A stretch of 34,681 nt of DNA from assembly GCF_016908275.1 (NCBI RefSeq), contig NZ_JAFBDN010000014.1, forward strand, positions 1 to 34,681, read 5' to 3'. The position numbers and the translations under genes are program-made. Below the pieces are notes generated by a model. The model ran no database searches and was not told the DNA's origin. It was given only the letters and a program-made list of their open reading frames with translations. Source of the DNA: Periweissella beninensis (GTDB lineage Bacteria > Bacillota > Bacilli > Lactobacillales > Lactobacillaceae). The number at the start of each line of letters is the position of its first letter. Within the stretch, counting starts at the first letter, position 1. Positions 34,575-34,681 of this stretch are shown here, one piece after another.

Positions 34575-34681
34575 GGTCTACACTTCTTGGTACTGATAGA
34601 CATGACGTCGTCATGTTAATCGGTATCTTTTTTTCTTGCATTTTTTAAAAAAAGTGTAAAAAAAGAGATAACCCACCACCA
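34575..34681. mobile_element. Terminus of a second ISL3-like insertion sequence (runs off the window)
   Basis: A terminal repeat starting GGGTCTACACTTCTTGG at 34575 matches the remnant terminus at 31913 in GG-x-TCT and in 14 contiguous bases (TGGTACTGATAGAC) at identical spacing. Next is a hairpin, then a short minus-strand frame that ends in TAA near 34617 and stays open to the window edge. It could be the end of the transposase. The body lies outside the window. Confidence 0.6.
34590..34633. terminator. Hairpin with T-run at the IS end
   Basis: GGTACTGATAGACATGACG and CGTCATGTTAATCGGTATC form a stem of about 19 positions with a few mismatches and almost no loop, followed by about eight T. 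Hairpins just inside an IS end commonly block read-through. Coordinates are good to a base or two. Confidence 0.65.

Noticed and set aside
1-34681. CRISPR array, prophage or defence island
   Set aside because: No regularly spaced repeats, no phage or Cas-like proteins; gene content is conserved housekeeping apart from two IS ends.

Overview
The window is about 34.7 kb of AT-rich chromosome from a Gram-positive bacterium of the order Lactobacillales. The best guess is the Lactobacillaceae, and the Leuconostoc/Weissella side of it is plausible. The gene orders ypsA-gpsB-rnpB-ypsC, recU/pbp1A, comGA-GG followed by a YtxK-like methyltransferase and ackA, and DUF4044/DUF3397 beside mraZ are all typical of lactic acid bacteria. 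Species cannot be fixed from the sequence alone. Nearly everything is housekeeping chromosome. The only clear mobile DNA is in the last 3 kb.

Layout. 1-390: tRNA cluster (end of Asp, then Phe, His, Gln, Leu), none with an encoded CCA. 572-2571: tmcAL, ylbN/yceD, rpmF. 2754-4322: rny behind its own promoter and a leader hairpin. 4362-4968: two small membrane-protein genes, DUF4044 (minus, 40 aa) and DUF3397 (plus), transcribed divergently. 5063-13806: the division and cell-wall (dcw) operon mraZ-rsmH-ftsL-pbp2X-mraY-murD-murG-divIB behind a four-repeat MraZ operator; ftsA and ftsZ do not follow. 13957-14253: a minus-strand gene of unknown function. 14379-18215: rnz, recJ, apt. 18323-21288 (minus): pbp1A and recU. 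21484-24162: ypsA, gpsB, RNase P RNA, ypsC. 24461-27974: seven-gene comG operon for the DNA-uptake pseudopilus. 28142-29383 (minus): a CLC-type chloride transporter sitting between comGG and the usual comG neighbours. 29698-31866: YtxK-like methyltransferase and ackA. 31913-32738: the end of an ISL3-like insertion sequence joined to the C-terminal piece of a flavoprotein. 32985-34499: M32 carboxypeptidase. 34575-34681: the terminus of a second related insertion sequence running off the window.

How the genes work together. RsmH, FtsL, PBP2X, MraY, MurD, MurG and DivIB supply lipid II and septal synthesis. PBP1A and its regulator GpsB, encoded 1.5 kb apart, add to cell-wall synthesis. RNase Y, RNase Z, RNase P RNA, TmcAL and YpsC serve RNA processing and modification. 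RecJ and RecU serve recombination and repair. The comG operon implies at least the gene content for a competence pseudopilus.

No CRISPR array, prophage, toxin cluster or defence island was found, and I do not see a wholly new system. The most informative oddities are the IS-flavoprotein junction, a probable CTG start for the methyltransferase, a divergent promoter sharing one palindromic -35 hexamer, a hairpin with an SD-like loop ahead of rny, tandem AT-boxes ahead of comGA, two terminators of the same unusual design, and the missing ftsA-ftsZ.
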